Assembly: GCA_012032285.1 (NCBI GenBank)
Contig: JAAURJ010000002.1
Coordinates: 1 to 64,000 of the forward strand
Direction of reading: 5' to 3'
DNA: 64,000 bases
Source: Sphingomonadales bacterium
GTDB taxonomy: Bacteria > Pseudomonadota > Alphaproteobacteria > Sphingomonadales > Sphingomonadaceae
The notes under the pieces are model-generated. The model saw only the letters and a list, made by a program, of their open reading frames with translations. It did no database searches and had not been told where the DNA came from. Position 1 is the first letter of the stretch; every line of letters begins with the position of its first letter. Positions 28,141-38,559 of this stretch are shown in pieces. The translations under genes were made by a program, and so were the position numbers.

Positions 28141-28943
28141 TTAAAAATCATCCCAATTGGCGGTGCCGTTAAAACATGGGCGGCTGGCCCTTTCATGATG
28201 ATAGAGCCGCCCTCTTGCCATGCGATATTGATTGTGCCTCCGGGTAGGGTGACATCCACCGGCGATTTGGTAAGGCCTTTACGAATCGCTGCTACACCGG
28301 TCGCGCAGGCACCGGTTCCACAAGCGCGGGTCAGGCCAGCGCCGCGTTCCCAAACGTGCAATTTGATGCGGCCATCATGGACCGAGGCGATATTGACATT
28401 GACCTTTTGCGGAAAAACAGGGTCCACTTCGATAAGCGGGCCAAGCTTGGCTAGGTCAATCATATCAGCATCGGGGACAAAAAATATAATATGAGGATTG
28501 CCGACATTCACGGCCATGGGGGTTTCCAATTCCTCCCATGCGAGCGGCATTGCTGCGCTATCCATGGCGAAGGCTAGGGGGATATGCTGCCAGTCGAAAC
28601 GCGGCATTCCCATATCGACGGCTATCAAATTCCCGTCCAATTTTCCTGAAATGATTCCGCCAGCAGTCTCAATCCTGCAGTCCCGCCCCATCAAAGCTAT
28701 GACACACCGTGTTGCATTACCGCAGGATTCAACTTCGCTGCCATCGGCATTAAAGATACGCATCCGTACATCGGCACAGTTCGAATTTTCAAGCAGTATC
28801 ATCTGATCACAGCCGATTCCGGTTTTCCGGTCGGCGATGGCGCGGGCGCGGCTATTTGTCATCGGCACGCTATTCGTGCGGCAATCAATGATGACAAAAT
28901 CATTGCCCAGCCCGTGCATTTTATGAAATTCGCCTGCGGTCAT
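28137..28943 (-). CDS. dapF: Diaminopimelate epimerase
   Basis: 'KMHGLGNDFVIID', 'ESCGNATRCV', 'ERGAGLTRACGTGACA'. Confidence 0.96.
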   Translation of the reverse strand: MTAGEFHKMHGLGNDFVIIDCRTNSVPMTNSRARAIADRKTGIGCDQMILLENSNCADVRMRIFNADGSEVESCGNATRCVIALMGRDCRIETAGGIISGKLDGNLIAVDMGMPRFDWQHIPLAFAMDSAAMPLAWEELETPMAVNVGNPHIIFFVPDADMIDLAKLGPLIEVDPVFPQKVNVNIASVHDGRIKLHVWERGAGLTRACGTGACATGVAAIRKGLTKSPVDVTLPGGTINIAWQEGGSIIMKGPAAHVLTAPPIGMIFK

Positions 28944-29003
28944 GCGCGGCGGTTTAGGGGCGTAACGTCCGCAAGTCTAGTAATCTAGTTATCAGCAAGC
29001 GCT

Positions 29004-30698
29004 TTAGATTGCAGCTCGTGCTTTGTCCCCGCCTGAGATCATATCATCGGAAACGCTGCTCTTCTTATAGCTATGCTTACGCGAAGGCAGCATATCTTTG
29101 TCCATTAGCAATTTGCGAACTTGCTCGATCGACATAGGTTGTCCGAAATGCCAGCCCTGTCCTTTGGAACAGCCAAGTTCATTCAGCTTTGCAATCACGC
29201 TTTCATCTTCAATGCCCTCAGCGGTAATTGGCACCGCAAGGCTGGCGCCAAGGCCCGCAATTGCGCTCACAATAGCGGCGCTTTCTGCATTATCATCCAT
29301 AGAGGATACAAAGCTGCGGTCGATTTTGATCCGGTCAAAAGGCAGGGCGCGCAAATGGGCAAGCGAACTATAGCCAGTGCCAAAATCATCGAGCGCTATT
29401 TGGATGCCCTGATTTTTAAGACTGCCGACAATAGACTGCGCCAAATTCAGGTTTTTGAACAGCGAGCTTTCGGTGATTTCCACTTCCAGCCGGTTCGCTT
29501 GAAATCCTGTTTCCACAAGCAGCTTGACTATTTTCTGTGCAAGCCAAGGGTCTTTTAGCTGAACCGGCGAAATATTGACAGATATAGTCAGCGCCTGATC
29601 CCAGTTTTTTGCCTCCAAAAGGGCTTTGCGAATGATGCTCATCGACAAATCGCCGATCATACCGGTTTCTTCAGCTACCGGAATGAATTCATCAGGGGGG
29701 ATCAAACCGCGCACCGGTGAAACCCAGCGGGCCAGCATTTCAAAACCGACTAACTCACCCGAAGAAAGATCAACCTGTTGTTCAAAATAGGGCACAAATT
29801 CATCATTGGGTATCGCGGCGCGGATGTCTGCTTCCAAAGAGTTGCGGGTCCGCAATTCTATTTCCATACCATTTTCGAACCAGCTAAAACCGTTGCGGCC
29901 ATTTTTCTTTGCCGCATAAAGTGCAATATCGGCACGGCGGATCAGCATATCGATGGAATCGCAGTCAAATTCAGGCCGTGCTATGCCTATGGATGCTGTC
30001 ACCTGTTGGTCTGCATCGGCAATAGTAACGGGCCGGGCCAGCGCTTCGATCAGATCTTCGGCGACGCGGTCGACGGTTTCGGGATATTCCGGTTCAAAAA
30101 CCATGCAGATGCCAAATTCATCGCCGCCAAGCCGGGCGATGATACTGCTGGGAGGAACAACGTCGCGCATACGGTCGGCCACCTCCCGCAGCAGCAAATC
30201 ACCGCTGTCATGACCGTAAAGATCGTTGATTTTCTTAAAGCCGTCCAAATCAACCATCATGAAGGCGATTGATTTACCCCGGCGGGATGCACGCGCACTA
30301 AGCTCGGTTGTTTTTTCTTTTACAGCGCGCCGGTTGAACAAATTGGTCAAAGGGTCGGTCATCGCCAGATGCTGGGCACGGACCTCAGCTTGACGGTAGA
30401 CATCAACTTCATCACTGAGCGCGGTCGTTTTGCGCCATATCAAGAGGATAAGGGCTATATTAAGGATTAGGGCAGTGACCATTGCTTGATCGGCCCCTTT
30501 TGAGGAGCCAATCAATTGTCGGACCATATCGGTACCAACCGATCCGCCAATGTATACAAACAACCCTAAAGCGGCTAATAAAATACCACTATAGATAAAG
30601 GAGCTGATATTGCCGATCTTGGCAAAAATCCCTGTTTTTGGCGCTGCTGGCTCTGAAATTGGATGGTCCAATGTATTTACCCCGTTTCTAACCTTCAC
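29004..30698 (-). CDS. Membrane-anchored GGDEF-EAL protein
   Basis: GGDEF site 'ARLGGDEFGICM', EAL-type site 'ELVGFEMLARWVSPVRG', 'LDDFGTGYSSLAHLRALPFDRIKID'; two TM helices. Confidence 0.92.
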   Translation of the reverse strand: MKVRNGVNTLDHPISEPAAPKTGIFAKIGNISSFIYSGILLAALGLFVYIGGSVGTDMVRQLIGSSKGADQAMVTALILNIALILLIWRKTTALSDEVDVYRQAEVRAQHLAMTDPLTNLFNRRAVKEKTTELSARASRRGKSIAFMMVDLDGFKKINDLYGHDSGDLLLREVADRMRDVVPPSSIIARLGGDEFGICMVFEPEYPETVDRVAEDLIEALARPVTIADADQQVTASIGIARPEFDCDSIDMLIRRADIALYAAKKNGRNGFSWFENGMEIELRTRNSLEADIRAAIPNDEFVPYFEQQVDLSSGELVGFEMLARWVSPVRGLIPPDEFIPVAEETGMIGDLSMSIIRKALLEAKNWDQALTISVNISPVQLKDPWLAQKIVKLLVETGFQANRLEVEITESSLFKNLNLAQSIVGSLKNQGIQIALDDFGTGYSSLAHLRALPFDRIKIDRSFVSSMDDNAESAAIVSAIAGLGASLAVPITAEGIEDESVIAKLNELGCSKGQGWHFGQPMSIEQVRKLLMDKDMLPSRKHSYKKSSVSDDMISGGDKARAAI

Positions 30699-30741
30699 AG
30701 CATTGGCGGAAAAAGGTCAAAATTTAATTAATCTTATCAGC

Positions 30742-30757
30742 TTAGGGTCAGGACCTA
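30742..30757 (+). repeat. Solo copy of the terminal repeat of the 62023-62291 element
   Basis: TTAGGGTCAGGACCTA, 16-bp exact match. Confidence 0.75.
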
Positions 30758-30982
30758 CCAAGCAGAGCGTCATGGCATTGAACCTGTCTTTAATGGATAA
30801 GGGTTGATTTTGTAGTTTCACTCGTCTAAGCGGCGACGCATTCGGGCCATTTGGTCCTTTATATATGTGATAGGATATTATCTTGTTCACGCTGGTCGGC
30901 GAGGTTTCGCCCACCGGCGTTTTGTTCGTTTATTGCCATTGGGCCGTGATTGATTTGGCCGTAGTTAAATTGAGGAAATGCG

Positions 30983-32452
30983 ATGTTTGAGAAGCTGAGC
31001 GACCGGTTGGGAGGGGTGTTTGATCGCCTTCGCGGGCGCGGTGCGCTCAATGAACAGGATGTCCGCGAAGCGATGCGCGAAGTCCGCGTTGCTTTGCTAG
31101 AGGCCGATGTCGCGCTGCCGGTTGTTCGGGATTTTGTTGAAAAGGTTACCGAAAAAGCGGTGGGTCAGTCGGTGCTGAAATCGGTTACACCCGGGCAGCA
31201 GGTTGTCAAAATCGTCAATGACCAGCTAACCGAAATGCTGGGTGCGCTGGCCAGCGAATTGAATATCGCGGTTGCGCCGCCCGCTGTCATCATGATGGTT
31301 GGCCTGCAAGGTTCGGGTAAAACAACCACAACCGCCAAAATCGCCAAATTGTTAAAGGGCAAGCAGAATAAAAAAGTTCTGATGGCCTCGCTTGACGTCA
31401 ACCGTCCGGCGGCGCAGGAGCAGCTTGCTACTTTGGGTAAGCAGGTTGAGGTTGCGACGCTGCCGATCATCGAAGGTCAGCAACCCGTCGAAATTGCCAA
31501 ACGCGCATTACAGGCCGCGAAGCTACAAAGCTTTGATGTTGTCATGCTCGATACCGCTGGACGGCTTCATGTCGACCAGCAGTTGATGGACGAGATGAAG
31601 GCGGTGGCCAATGTCACCTTGCCGCATGAAGTGTTGCTGGTGGTTGACAGTTTGACTGGGCAGGATGCGGTCAACGTGGCCAAGAATTTTGGCGAACAGG
31701 TTGACCTGACCGGTATTGTGCTGACCCGGATGGACGGTGATGCTCGCGGTGGTGCGGCCCTGTCGATGCGGGCAGTGACCGGAAAGCCAATTAAGTTTGC
31801 TGGTGTTGGCGAAAAACTCGACCAGATTGAACCCTTCCACCCAGAGCGTGTCGCCGGGCGCATTTTGGGCATGGGCGATGTCGTCGGCCTTGTCGAACGT
31901 GCATCGGAAATGGTGCAAAAGGACGAGGCAGAGGCGCTGGCCGCAAAAATGGCCAAAGGTCAGTTCGACATGAACGACCTGCGCACACAGCTTCGCCAGA
32001 TGACCAAAATGGGCGGGCTTGGTGCGCTGGCCGGAATGATGCCGGGCATGAAGAAGGCGAAAGCCGCCATGGCCGGGCAGATGGACGATAAGGTGCTGGT
32101 TCATATGGACGCAATTATCGGTTCGATGACCCCCAAGGAACGCGCCAAGCCTGAATTGTTGAACGCCAAACGCAAAATTCGCATTGCCAAAGGGTCAGGC
32201 ACGACGGTGCAGGATGTCAACAAGCTGATTAAAATGCATCAGGAAATGAGCCGTGCGATGAAGCGGATCAAGAAGATGGGCGGCCTGAAAGGTCTTGCCG
32301 CCATGTTCGGTAAGGGCGGCGGCGATTTGGAGGGAGCTATGGAAGGCATGGCTGGCCTTCCCAAAGGCAGCTTACCCCCTGGACTTGGCGGAATGCCCGG
32401 TGGAGGCGGGGGATTGCCCCCTGATCTGGCCCGGCTCCTAAATAAAAAATAG
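30983..32452 (+). CDS. ffh: Signal recognition particle protein Ffh
   Basis: 'MFEKLSDRLGGVFDRLRGRGALNE', 'GLQGSGKTTTTAKIAKLL', Met-rich M domain. Confidence 0.97.
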   Translation: MFEKLSDRLGGVFDRLRGRGALNEQDVREAMREVRVALLEADVALPVVRDFVEKVTEKAVGQSVLKSVTPGQQVVKIVNDQLTEMLGALASELNIAVAPPAVIMMVGLQGSGKTTTTAKIAKLLKGKQNKKVLMASLDVNRPAAQEQLATLGKQVEVATLPIIEGQQPVEIAKRALQAAKLQSFDVVMLDTAGRLHVDQQLMDEMKAVANVTLPHEVLLVVDSLTGQDAVNVAKNFGEQVDLTGIVLTRMDGDARGGAALSMRAVTGKPIKFAGVGEKLDQIEPFHPERVAGRILGMGDVVGLVERASEMVQKDEAEALAAKMAKGQFDMNDLRTQLRQMTKMGGLGALAGMMPGMKKAKAAMAGQMDDKVLVHMDAIIGSMTPKERAKPELLNAKRKIRIAKGSGTTVQDVNKLIKMHQEMSRAMKRIKKMGGLKGLAAMFGKGGGDLEGAMEGMAGLPKGSLPPGLGGMPGGGGGLPPDLARLLNKK

Positions 32453-32500
32453 TTTATTCTAGTAAGTTAAAGCAGTATTTCAGAAAGGTGAGTTAATTTT

Positions 32501-32980
32501 ATGGCAGTAGTAATGCGTTTGTCGCGGGGCGGTTCAAAGAAGCGTCCTTATTACCGGATCGTTGTTGCGGATGAACGCGCACCGCGCGACGGCAAATATA
32601 TTGAGAAAATCGGCAATTATGACCCGCGTTTGGCCAAAGACAGCCCGGACCGCGTGACGCTTGACGCTGACCGTGCAAAGCATTGGCTGTCGGTAGGGGC
32701 ACAGCCATCGGACCGTGTCGCCCGTTTCCTTGATGCCGCCGGCGTTCGTGAGCGCGCCGCCCGCAACAACCCGAAAAAGGGTGAATTGGGTGCCAATGCC
32801 AAAGAGCGCTTGGAAGAAAAAGCCCAAAAAGCCGCTGAAGCAGCAGAAGCCGCAAAAGAAGCAGAAGAAGCCGCAAAAGCAGCCGCAGAAGAAGCCGCAA
32901 ATGCTCCTGCTGAGGAAACACCTGCCGCTGAGGAAGCTCCTGCCGCTGAAGAAGCTGGCGAAGAAAAGGCCGAGGGATAA
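32501..32980 (+). CDS. rpsP: 30S ribosomal protein S16 with Ala/Glu-rich C-terminal extension
   Basis: '[40 protein letters not shown]' then ~60 aa [12 protein letters not shown]... tail. Confidence 0.96.
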   Translation: MAVVMRLSRGGSKKRPYYRIVVADERAPRDGKYIEKIGNYDPRLAKDSPDRVTLDADRAKHWLSVGAQPSDRVARFLDAAGVRERAARNNPKKGELGANAKERLEEKAQKAAEAAEAAKEAEEAAKAAAEEAANAPAEETPAAEEAPAAEEAGEEKAEG

Positions 32981-32983
32981 TCC

Positions 32984-33466
32984 TTGGCAAAGGACAGCCC
33001 TGTTACGCTTGCCGCCATTGCCGGTGCGCATGGCGTAACAGGGGAAGTCCGCCTAAAGCTGTTCACAGAGGATTTGGACGGCTTAAAACGCCACAAAAGC
33101 TTCAATGACGGAAAGCTGACATTAAAAGCTATCCGGCCGCACAAGGGCGGAGCATTGGGGCGTTTTGCCGAAATAACAGACAGAAACACCGCAGAGGCGA
33201 TGCGCGGAACGGCATTAACCGTGCCCCGCGATGCATTGCCGTCACTGGATAACGGTGAGTATTATTATACCGATTTAATCGGCTTGCCCTGTATCGGCAC
33301 AGACGGTTCGGCTTTGGGCTTATGTGTCGCGGTAGAAAATTATGGCGCCGGTGACGTCATAGAAATCAAAAAGCCGGACGGCAAAAAATTCATGGTTCCG
33401 ATGAACCATGATGCAGTGCCCGAATGGGGGGAGCAGTTGGTTATCAACTTAGATTTTGTTGATTGA
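32984..33466 (+). CDS. rimM: 16S rRNA processing protein RimM
   Basis: 'VTLAAIAGAHGVTGEVRLKLFT', 'YYYTDLIGLPCIGTDGSALG'; between rpsP and trmD. Confidence 0.94.
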   Translation: MAKDSPVTLAAIAGAHGVTGEVRLKLFTEDLDGLKRHKSFNDGKLTLKAIRPHKGGALGRFAEITDRNTAEAMRGTALTVPRDALPSLDNGEYYYTDLIGLPCIGTDGSALGLCVAVENYGAGDVIEIKKPDGKKFMVPMNHDAVPEWGEQLVINLDFVD

Positions 33467-33511
33467 CGTTATAATAGGCATTACCCTGAATATCCAAACA
33501 GAGATACTAAT

Positions 33512-33880
33512 ATGGGCGGATTTATAGTTTTTGCTTTGCTGATCATCGCTCTAGTGGCGATCATGGTTATACCTGCGATCCTCATTGCGGCCATTAGCAG
33601 CTATATTCTGAAAATGATTATCAAACCAAGGTACAATTTCCTGGCCGTTATGGCGTCAGTGATATTGGGGTCAGGGTTCCATGTGTATGTGCTGTTAAAT
33701 TCGCTGCTGGTGCGGGTTGATTGCGCCGGGGCGGCGGAGCAATGCTATATGCTTGATAATGATTTTATTGGGATAGCCGGATATTTTGCCGCGCCAATTG
33801 CGGTAATTGCCGCGCTTATGGTGTCGCTAATTATCCTAAAACGGCCAAAGGATAGTCATAAACGGGCGATCAATGAATGA
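33512..33880 (+). CDS. Hypothetical membrane protein
   Basis: Intact ORF with several hydrophobic helices between rimM and trmD; stop overlaps trmD start. Confidence 0.7.
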   Translation: MGGFIVFALLIIALVAIMVIPAILIAAISSYILKMIIKPRYNFLAVMASVILGSGFHVYVLLNSLLVRVDCAGAAEQCYMLDNDFIGIAGYFAAPIAVIAALMVSLIILKRPKDSHKRAINE

Positions 33881-34627
33881 CATTCACCGCTCAGATACTC
33901 ACCCTATATCCGGATATGTTTCCCGGGCCGCTAGCCATGTCATTGGCTGGCCGGGCGCTTGGAGACGGTAAATGGTCCTGCACGCCTGTCCAGATACGTG
34001 ATTTTGCGACAGATAAGCATAAGTCAGTTGATGATACGCCAGCTGGCGGCGGGGCCGGAATGGTATTGCGCGCGGACATTATTGCAAATCTTGTGGATTT
34101 TGCGGAACAACAGCATCCCGATGTCCCTATTCTGGCGATGACGCCGCGCGGCAAACCGATAACACAGCGCCGCATAAGGGAGCTGGCATCCGGCCCCGGT
34201 GTCACCATCTTGCGGCCGTTTTGAAGGATTTGATGAACGGATTTTTGAAGCCCGGCCCAAAATTGAACAAATAAGCATGGGCGATATTATCCTTTCGGGC
34301 GGTGAAATAGGGGCATTGATGCTATTAGATGCTTGCATTCGCTTGCTTCCCGGCGTAATGGGCGCGTCTTCAAGCGGGGATGACGAGTCTTTTGAACAAG
34401 GCTTGCTCGAATATCCTCACTATACCCGGCCCAATGATTGGGAAGGGCGCTTGATCCCTGAAGTGCTGCGATCGGGGGATCATGCGAAAATCGAAGCCTG
34501 GCGTAAGCAAAGGGCGGAGATGGATACACGGTCACGCAGGCCTGACCTTTGGGAGCGGTATATCGCCGCTCGGGACAAGTCTGCCTCTGGTGCGCGGCGC
34601 GAAGAAGAAAAGGAAAATGGGGCATGA
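33877..34627 (+). CDS. trmD: tRNA (guanine-N1)-methyltransferase TrmD, frameshifted
   Basis: '[19 protein letters not shown]', '[16 protein letters not shown]', then in another frame '[41 protein letters not shown]'; break at ~34206-34214. Confidence 0.95.
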
Positions 34628-35022
34628 ACCTCATCCAAACACTTGAGCAAGAGGCCATTGCCGGTCTTGCTGCAAATAAAGAAATCCCTGCATTTCGTGC
34701 AGGAGATACCGTAAAAGTCGGCGTGAAGGTCACCGAAGGTGAGCGCAGCCGTATCCAGTTTTATGAAGGTGTATGTATTGCCCGTTCGAACCGCGGCATG
34801 GGTTCCAACTTCACCGTGCGCAAAATGTCTTTTGGCGAAGGCGTGGAACGTGTATTTCCGCTTTACAGCCCCAATGTAGACAGCATCACCCTTGTGCGCC
34901 GCGGTGTTGTGCGCCGTGCCAAGCTTTATTATCTTCGCGGACTTACCGGTAAGAAGGCTCGTATCGCCGAACGCCGTGACGTCAAAACCACCATTAAGAC
35001 AGAGATTAAGACCGGCGAATAA
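34624..35022 (+). CDS. rplS: 50S ribosomal protein L19
   Basis: '[44 protein letters not shown]'. Confidence 0.96.
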   Translation: MNLIQTLEQEAIAGLAANKEIPAFRAGDTVKVGVKVTEGERSRIQFYEGVCIARSNRGMGSNFTVRKMSFGEGVERVFPLYSPNVDSITLVRRGVVRRAKLYYLRGLTGKKARIAERRDVKTTIKTEIKTGE

Positions 35023-35059
35023 GCCGCTGATCTCGCACGTTCTAAATCAGATAAGAACA

Positions 35060-35089
35060 GGCCGGGGTCGCAAGAGCCCGGCCTTTTTT
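35060..35089 (+). terminator. Rho-independent terminator after rplS
   Basis: GGCCGGGgtcgcaagagCCCGGCCTTTTTT. Confidence 0.88.
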
Positions 35090-35123
35090 AATGCCCAATA
35101 TTATGTCATAAAGGAAATTTGAA

Positions 35124-36149
35124 ATGGGTTATCGTATCGTCGTTGCTGGCGCCACAGGCAATGTGGGCCGTGAAATGCTCAACATTCTCGCCGAGCGTGA
35201 ATTTCCGATTGAGGAAATCGCGGTGCTTGCCTCCAGCCGATCGACCGGAACGGAGATTGAATTTGGCGACAGCGGAAAAATCCTAAAAATCCGTAATATC
35301 GAAACATTTGACTGGGCTGGATGGGATATGGCTCTGTTCGCCATCGGCAGCGAAGCAACCGAGAAATTCGCGCCCATAGCAGCCAAGGCGGGTTGCGTTG
35401 TGATCGACAACAGCTCTCTTTACCGGATGGATCCGGATGTCCCGCTCATCGTGCCGGAGGTAAATCCCGATGCGATTGATGGTTATAAAAAACGCAACAT
35501 CATTGCCAATCCCAATTGTTCGACCGCACAAATGGTCGTTGCGTTGAAACCTTTGCATGATGCGGCGACGATCAAGCGGGTGATTGTGTCCACCTATCAA
35601 TCGGTATCGGGCGCTGGAAAGCAAGGCATGGACGAACTGTTCGAACAAAGCCGTAATATTTTTGTCGGCGACGCGGCTGAACCGGTGAAATTCACCAAGC
35701 AGATCGCCTTCAACGTCATTCCGCATATTGACAAATTCCTCGACGATGGTTCGACAAAAGAGGAATGGAAAATGGTCGTTGAAACGAAGAAAATCCTTGA
35801 TCCCAAGATTAAAGTCACCGCGACCTGTGTGCGCGTTCCGGTTTTTGTCGGTCATAGCGAATCGATCAACATAGAATTTGAAAAGGAATTGTCGGCCGAG
35901 CAAGCGCAAGACATTTTGCGCGAAGCCCCCGGTATCATGCTAGTCGATAAGCGCGAGGATGCGGGATATGTCACTCCTATCGAATGCGTAGGCGACAGCG
36001 CAACCTATATCAGCCGTGTACGCGATGATTCGACCGTTGATAACGGCATTGCTCTTTGGTGCGTGTCGGATAATCTGCGCAAGGGTGCGGCGCTTAATGC
36101 TGTGCAAATCGCCGAGCTGCTGGGGCGCAGACATTTACAAAAAGGTTGA
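35124..36149 (+). CDS. asd: Aspartate-semialdehyde dehydrogenase
   Basis: 'VAGATGNVGREMLNILAER', 'IIANPNCSTAQMVVALKPLHD', 'VSTYQSVSGAGKQGMDEL'. Confidence 0.96.
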   Translation: MGYRIVVAGATGNVGREMLNILAEREFPIEEIAVLASSRSTGTEIEFGDSGKILKIRNIETFDWAGWDMALFAIGSEATEKFAPIAAKAGCVVIDNSSLYRMDPDVPLIVPEVNPDAIDGYKKRNIIANPNCSTAQMVVALKPLHDAATIKRVIVSTYQSVSGAGKQGMDELFEQSRNIFVGDAAEPVKFTKQIAFNVIPHIDKFLDDGSTKEEWKMVVETKKILDPKIKVTATCVRVPVFVGHSESINIEFEKELSAEQAQDILREAPGIMLVDKREDAGYVTPIECVGDSATYISRVRDDSTVDNGIALWCVSDNLRKGAALNAVQIAELLGRRHLQKG

Positions 36150-36208
36150 TACCTTCAGTTATTTTTATAACATACCACAAAATCTGTTCGATCCCTTCGG
36201 AAGTTTTT

Positions 36209-37161
36209 ATGAGAACTTTCATGAAAGTCATAGCGTTCGTTCTTACCTTCGCCGCGACAACCGGCGCAAAGGCAGACGATTATGGTTGGGCGCATTATAA
36301 AACCTATGGTGATGCGCCCAATCGGCAAGTTATTATCTATGATCAGGACAGTATTGGCTGGACATTGGATCTGGATAATATGGGGTGGGTGGAAAGGAGA
36401 AGGATTATTCTCTAGTCGAATTTACAATGGGTGTGGTTTATGAAGACCCCGCTGAACCCACAATGATGTCGGCGGATTATGAGATTAACTGTCATTATAA
36501 AATCTTTCGTCCCATCCGGACCAATATATTTTGGCGCGATAATGGTTTCACACAAGAGGAGGATCAGCGGTTCCGCCCAGTTGTTGCCGGAACGCCGCTT
36601 GCTGAGATGATCCCAATTGTGTGCAAATGGGGCCCCAAAAAGCCTTCTGCAAGGCGCAAGGAAATGGTCGCGGCATTCAGCAATGCTTATTTGCCGATAA
36701 GCGATGTATGGGACAAGTTGCTTTCCGGTGCAAAACGTCCTTTACCCACAACCAGCAAAAGTGAACGCCAAATTGAAGCGGAAAAAGCCCATAATGTGAG
36801 ACAGCAGAAAATCGCCCAAGAGTTGGAGATCATGAGGCAAAAGCAAGCGGAGCGTGAAGCAGAGGAACGCGAGTTTCGTGACAGGCTTCTTGAATGGAAA
36901 CATTCGGTTGGAGATCAGGGCAATCCGACAATGCATAGCTGGATCGGGGCCAAAATTGGCGAACTGACATCAAGCTGGGGTTACCCCACCAGCAGCCGTT
37001 ACTCAGGCAATGGAAAGCAATTGATTTATAGCAGTTACAAAAGCTTTCCGATTTTTAATGGCGGCGTTCAAATCGGCCTTCAGGAATATTATTGCCACAA
37101 AAGCTTCTTTACCGAACGCGACTATGTTGTAACCTGGAGGGAAGAGGGCAATAATTGCTGA
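36209..37161 (+). CDS. Hypothetical secreted protein, frameshifted
   Basis: Signal peptide MRTFMKVIAFVLTFAATTGAKA; ORFs 36146..36415 and 36385..37161 join at ~36381-36395 with one restored base. Confidence 0.6.
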
Positions 37162-37169
37162 TTTTGCCC

Positions 37170-37769
37170 CTACAGCTTACCAGTGAGGCATTTTCGCATC
37201 TTATTCCTAGCGGCATGACCTTTTGTCCATGCGCTCTCAAAAATTTGTTTGCCGTCCAAAGATACCCTGACCCCTTCTTCATCTTCCATTGCATCAAGCG
37301 CTATATCGATAGAAGGCAACGTAAAAATAATCACGCCATGCTTAAAATCAGGCAGTGTCCAATGTGTAACATTAACGGTCTGATCAGACTCCCCGTTGGT
37401 GGACAGGGTGGCTTTTACCTGTTTTGCTTTTTTGCTGACAGGGACTTTGGGGCCGGTAACCAGAAAAATAGAAGCTTGGCTATCTTGTGTTGGGCCTAGA
37501 TAGGCGACCAGATTATCTTCGTTAAAATGGCTTATTGAGCACCCTTTAGACGGAGTTTCAGGATTATTGAACAATTTCCAATACGGCCCGCTAGGAATTA
37601 ACTCCTCATCAGGGGTCGCATCCGGGTCACTGCCGTCGATAACGGATATACCCCTATTGCTATGCATGGGCTTGACCAGTTGCTCTTCCAAAGGTGTTTG
37701 GGCCAGAACTGAACTTGATAATGTCAAAATCATCAATCCTAAAATTGGCTTAATACATGACATTGACAT
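37170..37769 (-). CDS. Hypothetical secreted protein
   Basis: Intact ORF with signal peptide (LMILTLSSSVLAQ). Confidence 0.7.
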   Translation of the reverse strand: MSMSCIKPILGLMILTLSSSVLAQTPLEEQLVKPMHSNRGISVIDGSDPDATPDEELIPSGPYWKLFNNPETPSKGCSISHFNEDNLVAYLGPTQDSQASIFLVTGPKVPVSKKAKQVKATLSTNGESDQTVNVTHWTLPDFKHGVIIFTLPSIDIALDAMEDEEGVRVSLDGKQIFESAWTKGHAARNKMRKCLTGKL

Positions 37770-37901
37770 ACCTTTTTTGCGGGCTTTCTATAATCGCCAT
37801 ATACAATGATGCTGAACAAATTGTAGAGTATTTTCTTGCTTATAACGTGCTGAAAAAATTTCCTGCTTTCGCTTCATATTGAATATGTTAAATTGCCATC
37901 A

Positions 37902-38552
37902 ATGATCCTTTATGCCGACATATTCTGGTCCTTTCGTTCACCCTACAGCTATTTGGCGACGCGGCGTTATGTGGCGTTACAGGCCGAATATGACCTTATG
38001 CTCAATCTTCGCCCGGTTTATCCGCTGGCAATTCGCGAGCCGGATTTTTTTGAAAAGAACCATCCCAACTGGCTGCGCTATACGTTCGTTGATGTGATGC
38101 GTCTTGCCCAATATCTTAAAATTCCGATGGCCCTGCCGCGGCCCGACCCGATTATACAAGATATGCTAACGCGCAAAATAGCGGCGGAGCAACCTTATAT
38201 TTTTCGTCTCACCCGGCTAGGACAGGCGGCCGCCCGGTGCGGGAAAAGTCTGCTATTTTGTGATGCCGTATCGCGGCTTATCTGGGGCGGGACGGAAAAC
38301 TGGCATGAGGGCGATTATCTGGCCCAGGCGGCGAAGATGGCAGGGCTGGACTACAGCATATTGGAAGCTGAAGTGAACAGCGATGCAGATGCGCTCGACT
38401 CTGAAATTGCGGATAACCAAAAAGCATTGGAAGCCGCCGGTCATTGGGGCGTGCCGACCCTAGTTTTTGATGGTGAGCCCTTTTTTGGACAGGACCGAAT
38501 TACCCTTGCCCTTTGGCGTATGGAACAAAAGGGGCTTCAGAAGAGGGGGTAA
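37902..38552 (+). CDS. DsbA-family / 2-hydroxychromene-2-carboxylate isomerase-like protein
   Basis: 'ADIFWSFRSPYSYLATRRYVAL', 'AAGHWGVPTLVFDGEPFFGQDRI'. Confidence 0.88.
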   Translation: MILYADIFWSFRSPYSYLATRRYVALQAEYDLMLNLRPVYPLAIREPDFFEKNHPNWLRYTFVDVMRLAQYLKIPMALPRPDPIIQDMLTRKIAAEQPYIFRLTRLGQAAARCGKSLLFCDAVSRLIWGGTENWHEGDYLAQAAKMAGLDYSILEAEVNSDADALDSEIADNQKALEAAGHWGVPTLVFDGEPFFGQDRITLALWRMEQKGLQKRG

Positions 38553-38559
38553 GGACGGT

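Noticed and set aside
32534-33031. Cys/Phe-rich minus-strand ORF opposite rpsP
   Set aside because: Mirror of the Ala/Glu-rich repeat tail; low complexity.
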